NCBI GenBank assembly: GCA_020250445.1
Contig: JADCEF010000002.1
Location: 1-43,408 of the forward strand
Origin: Rhodobacter sp.
GTDB taxonomy: Bacteria; Pseudomonadota; Alphaproteobacteria; Rhodobacterales; Rhodobacteraceae
Direction: 5' to 3'
DNA length: 43,408 nt
Made by a program: the position numbers and the translations under genes. The notes under the pieces are model-generated. The model was not told where the DNA came from. It did not search any database and was given only the letters and a program-made list of their open reading frames with translations. Positions 8,174 through 16,745 of the stretch are shown here, in pieces. Position 1 is the stretch's first letter. The number at the start of each line of letters is the position of its first letter.

Positions 8174-8506
8174 TCAGTTCAGCTGGAACTGCAGCGGATA
8201 GCGCCCGTCTTCAAAGTCACCGAACAGGTCGTGCAAATCCGGATGATCCACCGGTTCCCCGGTTTCGTCAGGAACCAGGTTCTGCTCGGACACGTAAGCC
8301 ACATAATAGCTTTGCTCGTTCTCGGCCAGAAGGTGGTAAAAGGGCTGGTCGCGCCGGGGACGGCTGTCTTCCGGAATGGCGTCATACCATTCCTCGGTGT
8401 TGGAAAACATCGCATCAACATCGAAGACAACCCCCCGAAAGGGGTGCTTTCGGTGGCGCAGCACCTGCCCCAGATGATATTTTGCCTGTGTCTTCAACAT
8501 GCCCAT
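8174..8506 (-). CDS. hspQ: Heat shock protein HspQ
   Basis: The 110-residue protein matches the HspQ (YccV) family: 'AKYHLGQVLRHRKHPFRGVV', 'DVDAMFSNTEEWY', 'QPFYHLLAENEQSYYVAYV' and 'SEQNLVPDETGEPVDHP'. A much longer open frame extends to 9220, but everything above 8506 is antisense to another gene and unlike HspQ. Two ATGs (8506 and 8500) are possible; the conserved family start is the MLKTQAKYH methionine, two residues in. HspQ binds hemimethylated oriC and modulates DnaA or Lon activity in enterobacteria; in alphaproteobacteria the role is less defined. It converges with the gamma-glutamyltransferase gene across 46 bp. Confidence 0.9.
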   Translation of the reverse strand: MGMLKTQAKYHLGQVLRHRKHPFRGVVFDVDAMFSNTEEWYDAIPEDSRPRRDQPFYHLLAENEQSYYVAYVSEQNLVPDETGEPVDHPDLHDLFGDFEDGRYPLQFQLN

Positions 8507-8815
8507 GCCCCCGGTCGGGAAAGTAATCCCTGAAGACGCGCCTTGTCCACCGTCGCGACCGGTTACAGAAGAAACAGTCTGCGGTCGAGTACCCCTCAGT
8601 GCCGCATCCCGCGTTCGGCCCGATCTGCAGCGCCCCGGCGTGCGCCCTGCCGTCTGCGACCCTTGCGGGCGGCGCTTTTCCGCCGTCAGATCACCGAATG
8701 CGTTACCGAAAGAACGCACCCCGCGCGGATTTATGATCGAAACCCTGCCTGCACCCCATTTCCCGCAGACCGGAATTGCCCTATCCTTCAGGCAAAAGAA
8801 AAGTGCGAGGGGCAG
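8507..8815. other. Divergent intergenic region, no gene seen
   Basis: This 309-bp stretch lies between the divergent hspQ and SLT-like lipoprotein genes, so it must hold both promoters. An open frame crosses it on the plus strand but is arginine- and proline-rich and lacks any family resemblance, which fits chance in GC-rich DNA. No convincing sigma-32 or sigma-70 box stood out by eye. An AGGGG Shine-Dalgarno sequence ends a few bases before the ATG at 8816. Confidence 0.5.
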
Positions 8816-9394
8816 ATGAGCAGACTTCTTCGCGCGTCGATCCTGTTGCTTTTGCTTGCCTCTTGCGGCGGCGGCAACTTTTCGGCGCCCCGCGATCTGG
8901 ACAATGCGTGCAGCATCATCCGCGAACGGCCGCGCTATCTGAGCGCGATGGAATCGACGGAACGAAAATGGGGTGTCCCCGTTTACGTGCAGATGGCGAC
9001 GATCCACCAGGAATCCAAGTTCATCGGCAATGCCCGCACGCCGCATCAATATGCGCTGGGCATCATTCCGATGGGCCGCCAAAGCTCTGCCTACGGCTAC
9101 AGCCAGGCGCTGGACGGGACCTGGGAGGAATACCAGGATGATCAGGGTCGGCGCGGGGCCAAACGGGACCGTATCCGGGACGCGACAGACTTCATGGGCT
9201 GGTATATGAACGCCTCTCATGAAAAGCTTGGCATCTCGAAATCAGATGCCCGCAACCAGTATCTGGCCTACCACGAAGGCCGGGTGGGCTTCGCGCGCGG
9301 CAGCTACACCAAGAAGCCCTGGCTTCTTGACGTGGCCGACAGCGTCGGAAACCGGGCCGAGAGATACCGCAAACAGCTCAAGACCTGCAGCTGA
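8816..9394 (+). CDS. Lipoprotein with lytic-transglycosylase-like (SLT) domain
   Basis: The protein is 192 residues from the ATG at 8816, preceded by GAGGGGCAG. It has a short lipoprotein signal 'LLLLASC' with Cys17 as the lipidation site. The lysozyme-like region carries 'VQMATIHQESKFIGNA' with Glu66 in the place of the catalytic glutamate of SLT-type transglycosylases, followed by 'SSAYGYSQALDGTWEEYQ', 'ATDFMGWYMNAS' and 'YLAYHEGRVGFARGSY', typical of this fold. It would act on peptidoglycan from the inner face of the outer membrane. It converges with lolA with only 8 bp between the stops. An open upstream extension to 8543 is rejected because it would bury the lipobox. Confidence 0.85.
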   Translation: MSRLLRASILLLLLASCGGGNFSAPRDLDNACSIIRERPRYLSAMESTERKWGVPVYVQMATIHQESKFIGNARTPHQYALGIIPMGRQSSAYGYSQALDGTWEEYQDDQGRRGAKRDRIRDATDFMGWYMNASHEKLGISKSDARNQYLAYHEGRVGFARGSYTKKPWLLDVADSVGNRAERYRKQLKTCS

Positions 9395-9402
9395 CGCAGC
9401 GC

Positions 9403-10005
9403 TCAGCGGTTCTGCCGGGCGCGCTCGGCGGTGATGTCGAACAGAAAGCCGGACAGGTCCACGCCGGTTTCCAGATCTGCAAGCTCGGTGCGGGTCTGGC
9501 TGCCCAGGTCGTCCGTGATGATCCACTGCCGCAGGGCAGTCGGATTTGCCGTGAAGACCAGTTCGATCGTGCCGTATTCGGGGTTCTTCGGGTCCTGTGC
9601 CATCACCCGTGTGGTATCGCCCACTTCCTCGTGACCCACAACCATCTCGGCCTGTGAAAGATCCACCTGCGGGGCAAGGATCAGGTTCAGCGGCGTGCGG
9701 CGCAGCGGGTATTGTTCGGGCGGCTGGTTCGACTTCGCATCGAAGATCGCCACCTGCCCGCCCCCGGCCATGACCAGATTGCGGTCCGGCGGGGCGTATT
9801 CAAACCGCGCCCGTCCGGGCCGCTTGATGTAGAGCATGCCCCTGGCCTGCGATCCGTCGGCATTGGTCTGCGTAAAGGCGGCCCGCGCCGTGGTCAGGCT
9901 GTTCAGGTAGCGCGACAGTTCCGCAAGCGGCAGCTTTTCTGCGGCTGCGGGCAAAGACAGCGCAAGCAGGGCAAGCGGGGCAAGAAGCAAGCGAAGCGGT
10001 TTCAT
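9403..10005 (-). CDS. lolA: Outer-membrane lipoprotein carrier protein LolA
   Basis: This 200-residue periplasmic protein has a signal peptide (LLLAPLALLALSLPAAA-E) and LolA landmarks: 'LSRYLNSLTTARAAFTQTNADGSQARGMLYIKRPGRARFEY', 'LVMAGGGQVAIFDAKSNQ', 'QYPLRRTPLNLIL' and 'YGTIELVFTANPTALRQWIITDDLG'. (The first is quoted in part; the family's AxF(x)Q/RPGR pattern is the key.) It carries lipoproteins from LolCDE across the periplasm. In Rhodobacterales lolA usually follows ftsK directly. Here the two are separated by 2.4 kb of antitoxin, hairpins and an AT-rich cassette, which points to an insertion. Confidence 0.92.
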   Translation of the reverse strand: MKPLRLLLAPLALLALSLPAAAEKLPLAELSRYLNSLTTARAAFTQTNADGSQARGMLYIKRPGRARFEYAPPDRNLVMAGGGQVAIFDAKSNQPPEQYPLRRTPLNLILAPQVDLSQAEMVVGHEEVGDTTRVMAQDPKNPEYGTIELVFTANPTALRQWIITDDLGSQTRTELADLETGVDLSGFLFDITAERARQNR

Positions 10006-10297
10006 GACACGAATATAGACCCATTCCGCTCATCCGGCACCCCCCCCGCCGGTCACGAAGCGGCGAAGACGCATTCTGCCGCGCGGAAGGCGTGACAAGT
10101 CTGCCGATACTGGTCTGGCAGCAATGGCTTCTGCTTGGCCGCGTGGTTTGCTTTCAGTTTCTCCTGCTTTTCCGGCAGCCGGGCACTATGGCGCGGGCCG
10201 GGCGCAGTGGCATTTGCGACCTTAACCTCGGTATCCCGTGACCGGCGGGTGGACATTACAGGCGGAACAGCTATTTTGACCGGGAATGGAGGGTATG

Positions 10298-10645
10298 ATG
10301 ATGACCACAATGACCGCTTTGGAAGCCAAGAATGCCTTTGGCCAGTTCCTTGATGCCGCACAGCGTGCGCCGGTGACGGTAACGAAAAACGGGCGTGAGG
10401 TGGGGGCAATGTTTTCGAAGGCCGACCTGGAAAAGATGGGGGCGGCGTATCTTTGGCCACCCCTCCTGGAATCGGTGCGGCTGGGCGAGGTTTCGTACGG
10501 CGAGGCCTTGCTGCGGCAGGTTACGCTGAACCGGAGGCTGGAGGAGGCCGAGGCCGATGTCGCGGCTGGGCGGGTGCATGTGGCGGATGAAGCATTCTAT
10601 GACCGCTTGCTGGAGCATGTACGGCAGGTTGCGACAAAGCGGTAG
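10298..10645 (+). CDS. Phd/YefM-family antitoxin-like protein, no adjacent toxin
   Basis: A 115-residue protein whose first 50 residues match the Phd/YefM fold: 'TALEAKNAFGQFLDAAQRAPVTVTKNGREVGAMFSKADLEK' in outline. The remaining 65 residues are helical and charged ('LRQVTLNRRLEEAEADVAAG') and may be the toxin-binding tail. An ATG occurs at 10286, but GGAGGG at 10288-10293 favours 10298 or 10301. Antitoxins of this kind bind DNA and neutralise a RelE, Doc or similar toxin. No toxin gene follows; the stop codon runs straight into a pair of palindromes. It may be a solitary transcription factor, or the toxin was lost. Its GC content is close to that of the backbone, unlike the AT-rich cassette nearby. 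The 292 bp between it and the lolA start hold no recognised gene. Confidence 0.8.
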   Translation: MMTTMTALEAKNAFGQFLDAAQRAPVTVTKNGREVGAMFSKADLEKMGAAYLWPPLLESVRLGEVSYGEALLRQVTLNRRLEEAEADVAAGRVHVADEAFYDRLLEHVRQVATKR

Positions 10646-10703
10646 GGTGCGTGCTCGCACGCACCGTTCCCGGAAGGGCGTGCGTGCAAGCACGCACCTA
10701 CAC
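10643..10703. repeat. Pair of REP-like hairpins after the antitoxin gene
   Basis: Hairpin 1 is GGTGCGTG-CTCG-CACGCACC (10646-10665); hairpin 2 is GTGCGTGC-AA-GCACGCAC (10680-10697). The two are inverted copies of one motif around a short spacer and together begin with GTAGG and end with CCTAC, which resembles REP doublets (BIMEs) mobilised by RAYT transposases. The antitoxin stop codon is part of the left edge. No RAYT gene is in the window. It could also act as a transcript stabiliser or weak terminator. Confidence 0.7.
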
Positions 10704-10829
10704 TTGCTTATAGGAGAGCCACTGCCCGAACAATTGTGGAAGAAATCGGGTATAGATGGCGTAATGGATGAAATAAAGTCGGGGGCCCCTGAACGAACCC
10801 TTAGTGGCACCAATGCTAAATCACCTAAG

Positions 10830-11759
10830 TCACCACTGTTCCTTGTCGTTTTCGAAGTATTCGGCTATCTCGCAAAGGATTGAAATAAAAACAGTAGCCG
10901 CGTTAAAGGATGACGCTGCTTTCCAGTCTTCTGGGCGTGCTTCAGTTTGGCTCTTTCTTCCCGCATAGTCAGAAATCCCCCGGATCATGATCCCCTCGGC
11001 GCGGGAGCCATAAGGAACTGTTTTTGCACCAGAGAGAGCCTCGTAAAAACCAAGAGACTCCATATCAATCGCAGTAACTTTTCGGGTGAAGCTCTCAGCT
11101 GTTGTCTTGAGGAAGTCCCTATACGAAATGCTGTCAACCACCATTCCACATGAGATAATGTCATCATCTAAAACGACCTTAGGATCCCGCAAGCCTACTT
11201 CAGTGCCATCGATTGAAATCCCCACATTAGCGCCACGGACAAGCTTCAAATTCTTTAGGCCCGACGCAGCAATTGCAGATTGAGCTCTGCCGGAGACATC
11301 AACCGTTTCAGTGTCCGCGCAGAGCAAGTTTTTTGAGTGAAACCTTTCGGCATTTGTGGGATTTTTGATCCTAAGTTCATAATCAGGTTGACCTTCCTCT
11401 GAAACCTTATCGTACCTTCTATAAACGGACTTTCGCGGAATTATCACATCCCCAAGCTGAAGTTTAGTAGAGTCAAGACTGGCAGCGGTACCAACTAGGA
11501 ATACAACGACAGGGTCGTGCATCCAAATTTCGAGCGCGGCTTTCAGCGCGGTTTTCATGTGGCCCATCCCACCGCTGGTAACTGCCTTAAGTCGCTTGGG
11601 GCCGGATTTAGTTGTGAACTCAAAAATCGGGTCGATCGATCTGTCCGCTAAGCGTCTAAATCGACTATCTGCCTTTATAACCTTTATTACTTCATCAAGC
11701 TCCTCTGATTTTGGACAAAGGACGATAAACGGAATATGCGCACGGTCAGTCTTCATCAT
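10830..11759 (-). CDS. Nucleoside phosphorylase/nucleosidase superfamily protein (PNP_UDP_1, MTAN-like)
   Basis: This 309-residue protein shows the phosphorylase-superfamily pattern: 'AVTSGGMGHMKTALKAALEI' (phosphate/ribose-binding loop region), 'VVVFLVGTAASLDSTKLQLG' followed by 'DVIIP', 'VTAIDMESLGFYEAL' (the ribose-contacting DMES/VDMEA motif) and 'IMIRGISDYAG' (purine-binding R-x-ISD-x-A motif with the catalytic Asp). Ordinary MTA/SAH nucleosidases have about 230 residues, so it is longer, with a divergent N terminus ('HIPFIVLCPKSEELDEVIKV'). Its AT-rich composition and unknown partner gene 40 bp upstream set it apart from housekeeping Pfs. Related domains serve as ATP- or nucleotide-cleaving effectors in phage defence, which is a possible but unproven role here. 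GAGGGG precedes two adjacent ATGs. Confidence 0.82.
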   Translation of the reverse strand: MMKTDRAHIPFIVLCPKSEELDEVIKVIKADSRFRRLADRSIDPIFEFTTKSGPKRLKAVTSGGMGHMKTALKAALEIWMHDPVVVFLVGTAASLDSTKLQLGDVIIPRKSVYRRYDKVSEEGQPDYELRIKNPTNAERFHSKNLLCADTETVDVSGRAQSAIAASGLKNLKLVRGANVGISIDGTEVGLRDPKVVLDDDIISCGMVVDSISYRDFLKTTAESFTRKVTAIDMESLGFYEALSGAKTVPYGSRAEGIMIRGISDYAGRKSQTEARPEDWKAASSFNAATVFISILCEIAEYFENDKEQW

Positions 11760-11799
11760 TCCCCTCGTTGCTGGGCCGTTCCTTCGACCACTTCATTCT

Positions 11800-12177
11800 T
11801 TATCTGGCGGGATAGAAAAGTCTTCCCGCAAATTGGACATAGCCAATTCCAAGTTCGCGACCGAGGTTTTGAAAGTCTCCAGAAGAAAGGAACTCGAAAA
11901 AGACCTCCTTTGCTTGTGCATATTCAAGATCATACTTAAAAGTCACCTTAAGGCACGCGGGAGCAGATGAAATTATTTCTAGATAGGATTCCGTGTTTTG
12001 AAGAAAGGCCCGCTGAAAAAGCCTAACCCTCGACTCCATCGAGCTGTCAATTGGATCGTTGAACATGGCGATTAAATTAGTTGTATCGTGTGATTGGAAC
12101 TTAATTTGCTCCCCGGCAATCGCTGCCAAAATGCTTTTGCGAAGTCGTTCTGTGTTTATTGCGGGATCATACAACAT
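11800..12177 (-). CDS. Hypothetical protein, unrecognised, paired with the nucleosidase
   Basis: A 125-residue protein that I do not recognise. It has no signal peptide or membrane segment and appears to be a compact mixed alpha/beta protein: an N-terminal helix 'ERLRKSILAAIAGEQIKF', a segment 'SRVRLFQRAFLQNTESYLEI', a beta-like 'PACLKVTFKYDLEYA', and a C-terminal 'GRELGIGYVQFAGRLFYP'. It ends 40 bp before the nucleosidase start on the same strand, and both are AT-rich, so they are likely co-transcribed and were acquired together. A GGAG lies 11 bases before the ATG at 12177. It could be a sensor, inhibitor or regulator of the nucleosidase; nothing in the sequence decides this. Confidence 0.65.
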   Translation of the reverse strand: MLYDPAINTERLRKSILAAIAGEQIKFQSHDTTNLIAMFNDPIDSSMESRVRLFQRAFLQNTESYLEIISSAPACLKVTFKYDLEYAQAKEVFFEFLSSGDFQNLGRELGIGYVQFAGRLFYPAR

Positions 12178-12409
12178 AGCGAATCGACTCCGAGCAGCAT
12201 AGACGCTGGCATGTTTACTTTCTCTTGGTCAAGTAATCGTTACGCATTCTCGTGAAGCCATCAGTATGTAGAAGCTAACCACTTATAGTTTACTATATGC
12301 GGTGCGCCTCTCAAATGATAGTGGTTCACTCTCGGTGCGGTCAATATGCTATGAATTTCAAGCCTACCTTCGTGCGAAACTGTGGCCTTTTTGACTCTCT
12401 CGGCCACCC
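12178..12409. promoter_or_regulatory. AT-rich upstream region of the nucleosidase cassette
   Basis: This 232-bp stretch lies between the ftsK stop and the first cassette gene and should contain its promoter. On the minus strand a TTGACC hexamer (12227-12232) resembles a -35 box about 50 bp before the start codon, but no good -10 hexamer lies 16-18 bp after it. No gene is recognised in the region. Confidence 0.35.
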
Positions 12410-15400
12410 TCACCGCTCCTCCAGCAGAATCTCCCGCTTGCCCACGTGGTTGGACGGCGTGACGACACCCTGTTCTTCCATCTGCTCCACCAGCCGGGCG
12501 GCCTTGTTGTAACCGATACCCAGCTTGCGCTGAATGTAGGATGTGGAACATTTGCGGTCTTTGGCCACAATGGCGACGGCCTGATCGTACAGCGTGTCGT
12601 CACTCTCCGCCCCGCCCAGACCCAGCACCAGGTCAATGTCGTCGGCCTTGTCTTCGTCCGTGCCTTCGATCACGCCGGATTGATACACAGGCGGGCCATA
12701 GCTTTTCAGGTGGTTCACAACCTCCTCAACCTCTTCATCCGAAACGAACGGCCCGTGGATGCGGGTGATCCTGGCACCGCCGGCCATGTAAAGCATGTCG
12801 CCCATGCCCAGCAGATGTTCTGCCCCCTGTTCGCCCAGGATGGTGCGGCTGTCGATCTTCGAGGTGACCTGGAAGGAGATGCGGGTGGGGAAGTTCGCCT
12901 TGATCGTGCCGGTGATGACATCCACCGACGGGCGCTGCGTGGCCATGATCAGGTGAATGCCACTGGCCCGCGCCATCTGCGCCAGCCGCTGGATGCAGGC
13001 CTCGATCTCTTTCCCCGCCACCATCATCAGGTCGGCCATCTCATCGACGATGACCACGATGTAGGGAATGGCAACAGGCTGGAATTCATCCGTCTCGAAC
13101 ACGGGATCGCCGGTTTCCTCATCAAATCCGGTCTGGATGGTGCGCTTGAACATCTCGCCCCTGGCCAGCGCCTCGCGGACCCGACCATTGTAGCCTTCGA
13201 TGTTGCGCACACCCATGCGCGACATCCTGCGATAGCGTTCCTCCATCTCGCCCACGACCCATTTCAGGGCGACAACCGCCTTTTTCGGATCGGTCACGAC
13301 CGGAGACAGCAGATGGGGAATACCATCATAAACGCTGAGTTCCAGCATCTTCGGATCGATCATGATCAGCCGGCAGTCTTCCGGCGTCAGCTTGTACAGC
13401 AGCGACAGGATCATCGTGTTGATAGCGACCGACTTGCCTGATCCGGTTGTGCCCGCAATCAGCAGGTGCGGCATCTTGGCCAGATTGGCCACCACCGGAT
13501 CGCCGCCGATGTCCTTGCCCAGGGCCAGCGGAAGGCGCATCGCACTGTCGCCAAAATCGCGGGACGACAAGATCTCGCGCAGGACCACCTTTTCGCGGTG
13601 CTGGTTCGGCAGTTCAATCCCGATGACCGTCCGCCCCGGAACCGTGGACACGCGGGCAGACAGCGCCGACATCGACCGGGCAATGTCATCGGCCAGACCG
13701 ATCACGCGGCTGGCTTTCAGGCCGGGTGCCGGTTCAAGTTCGTACATCGTCACGACCGGGCCGGGGCGGACGCTGGTGATGGCCCCCTTCACGCCATAAT
13801 CGTCCAGCACCGATTCCAGCATGCGCGCGTTTTCCTCCAGCGCCTCGTGACTGAGGTGCAGGGTGCGCGTGGCGGGGGGGGCCGACAGCAGCGACAGCGG
13901 CGGCACCTCATAGGCCGGGGCCGGGTCGTCGAACCGCAGGCGCGGTTGCGCTTCGGACACCGCCTGACGCGACGGGACAGACGGTTTCTTCACCGGCTGC
14001 TGCACCAGGCGCTTCGGCTCTGCCTGCATCAGCACCGGTCCAAGACGCGGCACGGCGGGTTCGATGACCGAAAGCTCGTGCAGGTCATCATCAAGCCCCG
14101 CATCGTCTTCCATGACATCCGGCGAAGTCCAGGGTCCGTCATCGCCGTCCCGGGGATCAACGCCGATCACCGGATCGACGAAGGCAGACGGACCTGCCCC
14201 GCGCTCTTCAATGCCCGGGACAGTGGACGGATGATTGAACGTCGCGTTCAAGGGGCGCGGTCCTGTCGGGCGCGCAACGACAGGCGGCTCCTGCCGCCCC
14301 GCGTCTGCGCGGGCCGCCGCTGTGCCGGGGGCAAGGCGGTTCTTGACGGCATCCGCTATGCGGGCCCGAAGACGGTCGGCCGCCGGTACTTCGGCGACCG
14401 GGGTCGGTTCCGGCGGCGCGGGGTCGGGCGCGCGCCGGATCAGCCTCAGCAAACCTCCACGCGGGCGTGCGGCGGCTACAGCCGCAGCGGCGGGCGCACC
14501 CGGATGAGAGGGGACGCGCGGCGACAGGGCCGGGGCAAGGCCCGGCCCGGCGCGCAGATCTGTACCGCCCCCTGCGCGCAGTGCCGACGCCGGGGCAAAG
14601 ACTGCGGCCCCGGCGCCTTGCGCTGGGGCCGGTCCGCTCTGGCGCGGCCGCACCGACAGCCCCGAGCCGGTCGCCCCCGCCAAGACAGGCGGTCCGGCCA
14701 GCCGTGCCGCTTCGCGCTGCTGCTGGCCGTTTTCATGCATGGTGCGCGCTGCAAGGGGGGTCCCTGTGGCCCCCTGGGTCACCAGATCCACCATTGCCGC
14801 ATAGCTGCGCACCACGCTTATCCAGGAAAAACGGGCAAGCCCGCGCAGTTCCGCCCGGTCAAAGCCGGTCACGAACAGACCCATCGCAATCAGTGTCAGA
14901 CCGGAAAGCACGGACAAGACTTTCAGGCCGGTCCCGGCGCTGAACGGCAGAACGCCCAGCAAGGCCCCGACAATCGTATCGCCGAACAGACCGCCCAATC
15001 CGAAGGAATGGGTCCACTCTGCCCCCGGCACATGCGTTGCCGCAAAAACCGATGCCACCGCAATGCCGATCACCGCAAAGATCATCCGCCCCATAGCCCG
15101 GTCTTCGCCGCGATGCGTGACAAACCGCAAACCCCAGGCCAGCAGGATCACCGGAATGCCCCAGGCACCCTTGCCGCAGATGATGACAAGGGTGGATGCG
15201 GTGGCCGCGCCAAAGCGGCCCAGCGCGTTGCGTGCCGGTTCATCGGTTGCCACCATCCAGCCCGGATCCTCGGGGGTATAGGTCCACAGCATCAGCGTGG
15301 CCGCCAGCGCCAGCGCGATCAGGCCAAGACCGATCACCTCTTTCCCGCGCCGCTGCAGCATCGCCTGAACGCTCTGGTCCAGAAGCGGATCGCGCTGTCT

Positions 15401-15418
15401 TGCCTGATAGGATGCCAT
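12410..15418 (-). CDS. ftsK: DNA translocase FtsK
   Basis: This 1002-residue protein has the FtsK layout. The N-terminal membrane domain (about 25-215) shows at least four hydrophobic segments, e.g. '[18 protein letters not shown]' and '[20 protein letters not shown]'. A proline- and alanine-rich linker follows (about 215-470). The motor comprises the alpha and RecA-like beta domains with Walker A 'GTTGSGKS' (near 655) and Walker B '[15 protein letters not shown]'. The C-terminal gamma winged helix ('[20 protein letters not shown]') reads KOPS sites. It pumps DNA at the septum and activates XerCD at dif. The linker is moderately short. The downstream neighbour would normally be lolA but is an AT-rich cassette here. 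Confidence 0.96.
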   Translation of the reverse strand: MASYQARQRDPLLDQSVQAMLQRRGKEVIGLGLIALALAATLMLWTYTPEDPGWMVATDEPARNALGRFGAATASTLVIICGKGAWGIPVILLAWGLRFVTHRGEDRAMGRMIFAVIGIAVASVFAATHVPGAEWTHSFGLGGLFGDTIVGALLGVLPFSAGTGLKVLSVLSGLTLIAMGLFVTGFDRAELRGLARFSWISVVRSYAAMVDLVTQGATGTPLAARTMHENGQQQREAARLAGPPVLAGATGSGLSVRPRQSGPAPAQGAGAAVFAPASALRAGGGTDLRAGPGLAPALSPRVPSHPGAPAAAAVAAARPRGGLLRLIRRAPDPAPPEPTPVAEVPAADRLRARIADAVKNRLAPGTAAARADAGRQEPPVVARPTGPRPLNATFNHPSTVPGIEERGAGPSAFVDPVIGVDPRDGDDGPWTSPDVMEDDAGLDDDLHELSVIEPAVPRLGPVLMQAEPKRLVQQPVKKPSVPSRQAVSEAQPRLRFDDPAPAYEVPPLSLLSAPPATRTLHLSHEALEENARMLESVLDDYGVKGAITSVRPGPVVTMYELEPAPGLKASRVIGLADDIARSMSALSARVSTVPGRTVIGIELPNQHREKVVLREILSSRDFGDSAMRLPLALGKDIGGDPVVANLAKMPHLLIAGTTGSGKSVAINTMILSLLYKLTPEDCRLIMIDPKMLELSVYDGIPHLLSPVVTDPKKAVVALKWVVGEMEERYRRMSRMGVRNIEGYNGRVREALARGEMFKRTIQTGFDEETGDPVFETDEFQPVAIPYIVVIVDEMADLMMVAGKEIEACIQRLAQMARASGIHLIMATQRPSVDVITGTIKANFPTRISFQVTSKIDSRTILGEQGAEHLLGMGDMLYMAGGARITRIHGPFVSDEEVEEVVNHLKSYGPPVYQSGVIEGTDEDKADDIDLVLGLGGAESDDTLYDQAVAIVAKDRKCSTSYIQRKLGIGYNKAARLVEQMEEQGVVTPSNHVGKREILLEER

Positions 15419-15433
15419 GCTGTGTTCCGTCCC

Positions 15434-16612
15434 CTACGCGTACAGGCAGTCGCGAAGCCGTGTCAGGCCGCGCTGCGTCTCGTCTCTTGGGGCCACCAAG
15501 GCGACCCGGATATAGCCTTTGCCGGGGTTGTCGCCCCCGACATCGCGCGACAGATAGGCACCGGGCAGGACCCGGACCCCCGTCTCGCGCCACAGACGCA
15601 CGGCGGCAGCTTCCCCGTCCTGCACCGGCAGCCACAGGAAAAACCCCCCGTCCGGAAGGGTAAATCCCGGCACTCCGGAGAAAATCCTTGCGGCATCCCC
15701 GAATTTCCCGGCGTAAAGCGCGCGGTTTGCCGTCACATGGGCCTCATCGGCCCAGGCGCGTTCCGCCACCCGCTGCAACGGCAGCGGCACCGGTGCCCCG
15801 GCAAAGGACCGCAGCTTGCGCATCCGGGCAATGCCCTTTGCACCGCCGGCCACGAAACCCGACCGCAGCCCGGGCAGATTGGACCGTTTCGAAAGCGAAT
15901 GAAAGGCAAAAACCCGTTCCGGATCGGTCCCGGCGGCGGCGGCCACCTCCAGCACGCCGGGGGGCGGTGCGCTGTGCCAGATCTCGCTGTAGCATTCATC
16001 TGCCAGCACGACAAAATCGTGCCGCTCGGCCAGGGCCAGAAGTCCTGCCAGATAACCGCGCGAGGCAACGGCCCCCTGCGGATTTGCGGGCGAACACAGA
16101 TAGGCCAGCGCCACCCTGTCCAGCAGCGCGGGGTCAAGTGCCGCGTAATCCGGCAGGAACCCCGTTGCCGCCGTCGCAGGCACATAGACCGGTTCGGCCC
16201 CGGCCGCCAGCGCGCCAACGGCATAGACCTGATAGAACGGGTTCGGCATCAGAACCGCCGGAACCCCACCGTTCTTGCGTTCCGGGCACAGGGCAAGGGC
16301 CGCATTGAACAGGCCTTCCCGCGTGCCGTTCAGGCCCATGATCTGGTCCGGCGGCACCTTCACGCCATAGCGGCGGTCCAGCCAGGCAGAGTTCGCGGCC
16401 AGCAACTCGGGCGTGCCGTCGTTGGGGGGATAAACGCCGAACCCGTCCAGATTGGCGGCAAGCACCTCGGCCACGAAAGCGGGCATCGGGTGCTTCGGCT
16501 CTCCGATGGTCATGGTTATGGGATCGCCGCCCGGGGCCTGCGCCTCAAGAAGCGCCCGCAACCGGGGAAATGCGTAATCTGGCAGGTTCGAAAACCGCTC
16601 TGGAAACGCCAT
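15434..16612 (-). CDS. Class I/II PLP aminotransferase, DapC-like
   Basis: This 392-residue fold-type I aminotransferase has 'TIGEPKHPMP', 'YPPNDGTPELLAA', 'YLCSPANPQGAVAS' (Asn177 contacts PLP), 'VVLADECYSEIW' (Asp205 and Tyr208) and 'FAFHSLSKRSNLPGLRSGF' with the PLP lysine at 242. The substrate arginine is in 'YIRVAL' near the C terminus. The sequence is closest in feel to N-succinyldiaminopimelate aminotransferases (DapC) of alphaproteobacteria. It ends 15 bp before ftsK starts, so the pair is probably co-transcribed. Substrate specificity is inferred. Confidence 0.88.
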   Translation of the reverse strand: MAFPERFSNLPDYAFPRLRALLEAQAPGGDPITMTIGEPKHPMPAFVAEVLAANLDGFGVYPPNDGTPELLAANSAWLDRRYGVKVPPDQIMGLNGTREGLFNAALALCPERKNGGVPAVLMPNPFYQVYAVGALAAGAEPVYVPATAATGFLPDYAALDPALLDRVALAYLCSPANPQGAVASRGYLAGLLALAERHDFVVLADECYSEIWHSAPPPGVLEVAAAAGTDPERVFAFHSLSKRSNLPGLRSGFVAGGAKGIARMRKLRSFAGAPVPLPLQRVAERAWADEAHVTANRALYAGKFGDAARIFSGVPGFTLPDGGFFLWLPVQDGEAAAVRLWRETGVRVLPGAYLSRDVGGDNPGKGYIRVALVAPRDETQRGLTRLRDCLYA

Positions 16613-16745
16613 GACTGCCTCGTTGCCGGGGTCGTTTCGCCCCGTTCCGCCTCAGGATAACCAGAGTTTCGCCTGCGGTCCAGAAAAACGCCGCTGCAGG
16701 CCAGGGCACAGACGAAAACTTGTGACTTTTTCGCCCTTTGCCCGG

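Larger units (their letters stand above)
10706..12409. other. AT-rich inserted segment (genomic islet) between lolA and ftsK
   Basis: By direct count, 11161-11220 is 45% GC and 11641-11700 is 40% GC, whereas the flanking ftsK and lolA genes are clearly far more GC-rich. The segment carries two minus-strand genes and AT-rich flanks, ending at the ftsK stop codon. No integrase, transposase or clear flanking direct repeat is visible; the REP-like doublet lies at its left side. The stretch 10706-10829 between the hairpins and the nucleosidase stop holds nothing recognisable. Confidence 0.75.

Noticed and set aside
8507-9220. N-terminal extension of the hspQ frame
   Set aside because: It would add 238 residues antisense to the SLT-like lipoprotein, with no conservation to HspQ.
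13466-16660. 1064-codon open frame on the plus strand
   Set aside because: It is antisense to ftsK and the aminotransferase, whose motifs are unmistakable; the frame is rich in Arg, Gln, His and Gly and has no family motif. It is a by-product of GC3 bias.
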